A stretch of 64,000 nucleotides of DNA from Trametopsis cervina (taxonomy: Eukaryota > Basidiomycota > Agaricomycetes > Polyporales > Irpicaceae), in contig MU278362.1 of the NCBI GenBank assembly GCA_022385755.1, forward strand, positions 140,251 through 204,250, written 5' to 3'. This document shows positions 59,047-64,000 of this stretch, in pieces. Within the stretch, counting starts at the first letter, position 1. Each line of letters opens with the position of its first letter. The position numbers and the translations under genes are program-made. The notes beneath the pieces are model-generated. The model was not told the DNA's origin and searched no databases. It saw only the letters and a program-made list of their open reading frames with translations.

Positions 59047-59882
59047 ATGTCTGCTTCATCCCTGCTTGACATCCGTAAGCAGGTCAGTATGCCATCCAAA
59101 GACCTTACACTGTCCTCACTGTCTTCTTCATTCCAGCTTGCGTTCTACGGGGCATACCACAACAATTCTTGGAATATCTTTCTGCACCTCATCGGAGTTC
59201 CTTTGCTGTTGTGGTAAGTCTCCTCACTGTTCGCTCTAAGATGCTCACCACAATACATATGCTTAGGTCTGCTGAAATTCTGTTCCACGACCTGCAAGTC
59301 TCTTTGCCAACGTACAGCTATGTTATCAATGAATACCTCCGGTTTGATCTGAACTTCCCTACCGCTTGGCTCGGGCTTTGTCTGGCATACTATGCTGTTC
59401 TGGACCCCGTTGCTACCGTCAGTCGTTTTCTTTCTTTGTGACAGCCTGAGCATCGTCTGATTTGCCTTCTACTCATAAGTTGTTCTATCTACCCCAATCG
59501 GCCCTCTCTCTGCTGACCGCCACCGCTTATGCCTACCACCCGGGTGCCTTCCAAACGGCTGCAGCGATCAACATCGGGGCATGGATTGCCCAGTTCATTG
59601 GTCATGGTGTCGCAGAGAAACGGGCCCCAGCTTTGTTAGACAATATACTCGGTGGTACGTTCAAACTGTTCTTACAAGTGCCACACTGATACTGAGTCTT
59701 TGTCTTTCCCATGGCTATCCGATGTAGCTTTCGTACTTGCTCCATTCTTTGTGCATCTTGAAGTTCTGTTCGCTCTGGGGTACAAGCCTGGCTTGCGCCG
59801 AGATGTGAAAAACCTTGTAGGTGTTGAGATTGCACGCTTTAGAAGGCTTGATGCAGAGAAACGAGCGGCAAAGGCTGAGTGA
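59047..59882 (+). CDS. Mpo1-like (DUF962) 2-hydroxy-fatty-acid dioxygenase 2
   Basis: Paralogue of 27102-27952 with the same intron positions. MSASSLLDIRKQ, then LAFYGAYHNNSWNIFLHLIG, LPTYSYVINEYLRFDLNF, AQFIGHGVAEKRAPALLDN, and FVLAPFFVHLEVLFALGYKP after the last intron, ending KRAAKAE at 59882. The intron after DPVAT contains a TGA in the read-through frame (near 59440), proving that it is removed and confirming the same intron in copy 1. Expected ER membrane Fe(II) dioxygenase acting on 2-hydroxy fatty acids, by analogy with yeast Mpo1. Confidence 0.88.
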
Positions 59883-61449
59883 GGTGTTGAATAAGGCGGA
59901 TTTGATGCGCAGGTCTCGTTTCAAGCTGGATTCCTGCACGCAAGCCATAACAGAGCTCCAAGATGAATGTGTATATACATATCTCTCACTGTTATTGGAC
60001 ACCTGTATGCACTCGAAATATTCTCGGCTTAGGTGTGATAAAGTCAAAAACGCCCCAGTGTGAAATGCCCATGGCGAGGGGACATGAATAAATTCTCAAC
60101 TTTCAAGTCGTGCACCAAGCAAACATGTATATGTCTACAGCCACTTAAGCTTACATGCACAAGCGCAGAGCCCGAGGTTACCCTGACAATTGCTTAATGG
60201 ACGTATTGGCTATCTTTCACGACTGCCTGTGACAGGCCGTTTGTTGCATGAAGGAAATACTTGAAATTGATCAGATTTGATGCCCTCGCGCAGTCACCAG
60301 ATAAGTTCCTCCATTGCGCCACAATTGACGCGGTGATCGGTATTGTGAGAAATTGGCCAGCGTTATCAGGGTATGTAGGCGCGCATGGAATAGATCCCAG
60401 TTCATCGGCGGTGGTTTTCATCATCGCGCGTCATGCAATTTTGGTATAAAGGTGCCTTGGGTTGAGGCGTTTCGAAGTACGGCCACATGCTGCAACCAAT
60501 TCGTGTGTGCTTCACTGAAATGTGAATTCCGCAAGGTTGCCGGTGACTCCTAAACAACACTCATCTCGAGCAGGAATGATAGAACATCGGTTGATGATAC
60601 AACTGACTGTTCATTTTACGAGATTTACTGACACGCATGGTTGAGAAAAGGTTACGACTCACCGAAGAAGATCCTATGATGAGTTGTTAGAGGCATGCGG
60701 ACTTGCTTGTGAAGAGACTGCTCTGTATAGGCTGTGAATAAGCAGGGTCGTCTATGTTTAGACTGCGAGGTGGATGATCATACCACTGGGTGATACCATG
60801 CGCCGCGATAACAAGACATTCATGCTTCATGCCGGATACAGCTGCTCATGAGCGTTCCTGATGGATAGCATATCTGAGTGAGCAACAGCGTAGCATTCAA
60901 AAAGCGCCACTTTGTCAAGGAGATTTGGGTAAACCTACTCCATATGCGGTCCGGATGTTGTCACTTGCTGATTACAGGAAACGGAGCTGAGAAAGTTTGC
61001 ACTCTACACGGTATATGATGATCAATATTCGGGATCCTCTAGTGGGATGAACACCGATCAACATGACGGGAGACGCAAGAATACGGTTGGCTGCTTACAT
61101 ATATGGCATTGTCTGGTGCTGTACCTGTTCATATGACATGAGTTAAAATAATATTGTCATACCCATAAGTTAGAAGCATCTACGAGGAGACCGAAGCAGC
61201 ATCTCCTGTTCTGGTTGCCCTCTCGAACAGGATGATTATCTGCCAGCGAGAGTGTGTGTATTGAGAAGGATATCATAAAGTCCTATGACCCTTACCACGC
61301 TTCCATTCAATGCCGGTTGCAGTATCTGCAAAGTTAAGCGCAGCACAAACCTAGACAGAAGATAGCTGTATCGCATCAATCGACGGAATGATATCAAAGT
61401 AATCACGTACCCACACAGTGGTACGGCATAAGCAGTGGAATCCACTTCA
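59883..61449. other. No recognisable gene
   Basis: Short open frames only. A minus-strand frame at 60194-60424 has a protein-like look (TIPITASIVAQWRNLSGD) but no family or splice partners. Confidence 0.35.
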
Positions 61450-61640
61450 TGCCGTCTAATAGTCCTTGCTGAGCATTATTAACGAGTTTCGTTCAAATCT
61501 GCCGTTGGAGAAGTCCACTGACTCGGTGGCGGACAGAAGCCATCGCGCTCTGGCGGACATTGAACATTTCTGCGAGGCCAGTGTCATAAGCGGTGTTTTC
61601 TGATCGGGTTTCAGCTGCATTCCACTGCGACTCCTACGAT
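61450..61640. repeat. Dispersed fragment shared with 44.7 kb
   Basis: Counterpart of 44640-44800. The minus strand here is open in two frames (NTAYDTGLAEMFNVRQSAM; ARARWLLSATESVDFSNGRF). It lies downstream of the P450. Confidence 0.4.
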
Positions 61641-61883
61641 TCAGAAGGACCCTAAATCTCACAGAGGCTCTCGGAGGAAATGAGCTTGATGCAATTCTGA
61701 ATTGGAGATGCTGCTAACAGGAGGCATGTAACTACATTCCGTGTCGAAGCGGGGCAGCGTCAGTTCTCAGCACATGACAGCGTATTGGTAGACTTCGAAT
61801 TCATTAGCGCCCTCTCTTCGTGTGTAAGCTCAATACGTTCACTGCTAAAGTTACATGGTTTCGTTGTACACTTCACAGAGGAG

Positions 61884-64000
61884 CTACAGAACCACTGCTG
61901 TCTCCTTTGTACGCCTCGTCACCTTCGCAAGCAGCGGCTTCTCAAAGATAGTTGTACGGTAGTTCTTGAAACCATCAAGCCATTTCTCAGAGCCGAGCTC
62001 CTCCGGTAGCGTCATGTCAAACGTCAGCACGAGCCGAGCTAGAACGTGACGCATCTCCTGAACAGCAAATTTTTTGGCGACACAGACGTATGGGCCTGGA
62101 AAAAAGTAGGATTGGTCGGCAAGGTGAGATTTCAGAAAGCTAAAACCATTACCGGAAGAAAAGGGAGTCATGGCCGATTTGTTTGTAACATATTTTGAGC
62201 CCTCGTTATTATCCAGCCACCTCTGGGGATCGAACGTCTACAGTGGAACCATGGCGTCAGATGACCGTCTTCGATTCCGTACCACAAGGACATACCAGCG
62301 GGTGAGGATAAAAGTTCTCTTCAGCGACTTGCTGAGAGTACGCGGCCAGAGCAACTACGGTCCCACCTGGGATATTCTTACCATCAATGACAGTACCTTG
62401 AGGTGGGACGATACGAGGGACGTAGAAAGGTGTCCCTAGACGTAGAGCTTCATTGATGACAGCACCGAGATACTCAATTGACTCAAGCTTCGTGTCTTCA
62501 ATGGGAATTGTATGATCGTGAAAGACCTTGTCAAGCTCGGTCTGGAGGGTCTTGTATACCACGGGATTCGATAGTAGATAGAACAACGCGATAGTCAGGG
62601 TTGACGCAGTATTGTCAGAGCCTAGTCGAATTCGCTAGTCAGCACTGAAACAGACCTTCTGGAGTGGAGGTATAACCTGCCGGAATTGCTTGAACTGCTT
62701 CAAGCTCAAGGTCGCGTAGCGGAACCTTCTCTCCAGTACGAGGATTTGCGTCCAGCTTCGTTTCCTTTAAGCAGACTGCTCCCGGTACAAGTGAAAATAC
62801 GCACTAAGTAGGATGACAGATCGCGAATGGATACGTCGTGCGCCATGACCCGATTGTTCATCATTGCCGCAGCGTATCGTTCTGCACGGTGCAGAAGTTC
62901 ACTACCCGGTAGGTACCATAATATTTCCATGAGCCAAGGAGCTTGACCAATGCTTCACGGAGCGTTATTTAGTGCACAACAGAAAGCAAAACAGATGTAC
63001 TCACCAGTCGTACAATGCGGTGGCCAATTTACCACTACTAATAATATCTTCGGGGTCGGCGTTGTTCATCAGTTCCTAGAAAGGTGCGTGAGAGGCTGAT
63101 AAATCCGCAGTGCACTTCACCAACCAGCTTATTACTTCCACCAAATATCATTTCGCCCTTTTCTAAGTCTTTAGCGAGTAGCCTGAGAATTTTGAAAGAA
63201 AAAAGTCATACCATGAAATCATATGAGAAGTGAGCAATGCAAAGCACAAGATCTACAACGCCATTGGAGTCTGTACGATTTTCTATGCATTCTGTGAGCT
63301 GCAACGCTCTTCGTTCTAGAGGAGGGAAGAAATGCTGGACGCTGGCAAAACCTTAGTACCAACCATCAGTCATATGCGGTGAGAGACTCACGCAGTCGAT
63401 GCAAACGCGCTCGCCCAGATCCGTTTACGCTTTGAATGGTCCTCCTTACGTTGCTTGAAAAATAAGGAGACAGCTTTTTTGTGACCTGGCACAAGATATG
63501 AGTCGTCCTTTAGCATGTGATGCCTTGCACCGTAAAGTACTGGAGCCGCCGTATACGAGTTGATGGAGAGTTTATTGGGTCCTTTAGGGGAAAACCGTTC
63601 GATAAATCAAGGCCGTTCGTATTCATTGTGTAGAATGCGACTGACCGATACGCACGAACTTTCCGTACTTCTTATGCAGCTCATGGAGCACGAGATGGCG
63701 CCTTCCGCTAGACGAGACAATTGCGAGGGCGAGGCTACTTACACGCCAAAGAATGGGCCCAGGATAAGCAGCCAAGGGATGCCATGGTGAGAGCCTGTAG
63801 GCGACAGTAGCAGTAGTAAGGGAGAATAGATAACTTTCGACGACTTTGACAGTGAAAGTCAAGGCGTTAGGGATAGCTGCGTAGCCGACAGCCAGATATA
63901 AAATGAGCACGGCGGCAGCAAAGCCCAAGAGTGCATAATCCCCGGGGACCGTGTGCTGGTTGAGCACCTTCCAGGAGAGCTGACGACATCCGTAGTCAGC
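61884..64000 (-). CDS. Cytochrome P450, N-terminus cut by window edge
   Basis: Fungal class II P450 (CYP67/CYP5037-like by overall feel), ER-anchored and partnered by a P450 reductase. The frame is open to base 64000, so the start codon is outside or in an upstream exon. Visible parts: membrane segments LLGFAAAVLILYLAVGYAA near 63890-63945, then HPLAAYPGPILWRVSSLALA and ELHKKYGKFVRIG. The oxygen-binding helix is GSDNTAST near 62600-62625, ExxR is EALR near 62445, the PERF-type motif is FDPQRWLD near 62210-62235, and the heme loop FSSG|PYVCVAKKF is split by an intron at about 62096-62151 with the ligand Cys near 62080. The position after the Cys-x is Ala rather than the usual Gly. The stop is at 61884. 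Confidence 0.85.

Overview
The window is chromosomal DNA from a filamentous basidiomycete, most likely an Agaricomycete. Genes are cut by many short GT-AG introns (about 45-70 bases), several have a TATA box 40-60 bases upstream of the ATG, and the protein families (DUF6533 and DUF6534 membrane proteins, fungal P450, Kre9/Knh1-like wall proteins, Mpo1-like proteins) are typical of that class. I found no rRNA, no convincing tRNA, no CRISPR and no complete transposon. Gene ends were set by reading splice sites by eye and comparing paralogues within the window.

Left part (2.7-18.4 kb) looks like a metabolic cluster: two duplicated secreted FAD oxidoreductases (2745-4439 and 8949-10644, +) flank a signal-peptide-bearing flavin monooxygenase (4784-7112, -). 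These are followed by a 14-TM-type MFS exporter (10922-13168, -), a relic of a trypsin-fold protein (14.1-15.1 kb) and an acyl-CoA/4-coumarate-CoA ligase-like enzyme (15550-18427, -) ending in a PTS1-like tripeptide.

Middle part (20-48.4 kb): four of the five DUF6534 membrane proteins (D1-D4), a DUF6533 membrane protein, two alpha/beta hydrolases with C-terminal PTS1 tripeptides (SRL, ARL), an Mpo1-like protein (27102-27952) divergent from D2, and a second MFS exporter (37968-40242). Fragments of the hydrolase and of the CoA ligase lie between them.

Right part (49-64 kb): a Kre9/Knh1-like GPI-type wall protein broken by a stop at a conserved Trp, more hydrolase relics, a second copy of the DUF6534/Mpo1 divergent pair (D5 56480-58544 and 59047-59882), and a P450 cut by the window edge (61884-64000). 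The left and right halves share a segmental duplication: a non-coding repeat (29.1-30.25 and 53.58-54.96 kb) joined to a hydrolase relic that carries the same nonsense codon in both copies.

Inferred working model: peroxisome-directed CoA ligase and hydrolases, an Mpo1-type 2-hydroxy-fatty-acid dioxygenase, P450, FMO and FAD oxidoreductases, plus exporters, could make or degrade a lipid-derived metabolite. Repeated birth and death of the hydrolase, DUF6534 and Mpo1 modules has shaped the locus. The pathway and product cannot be read from the sequence.
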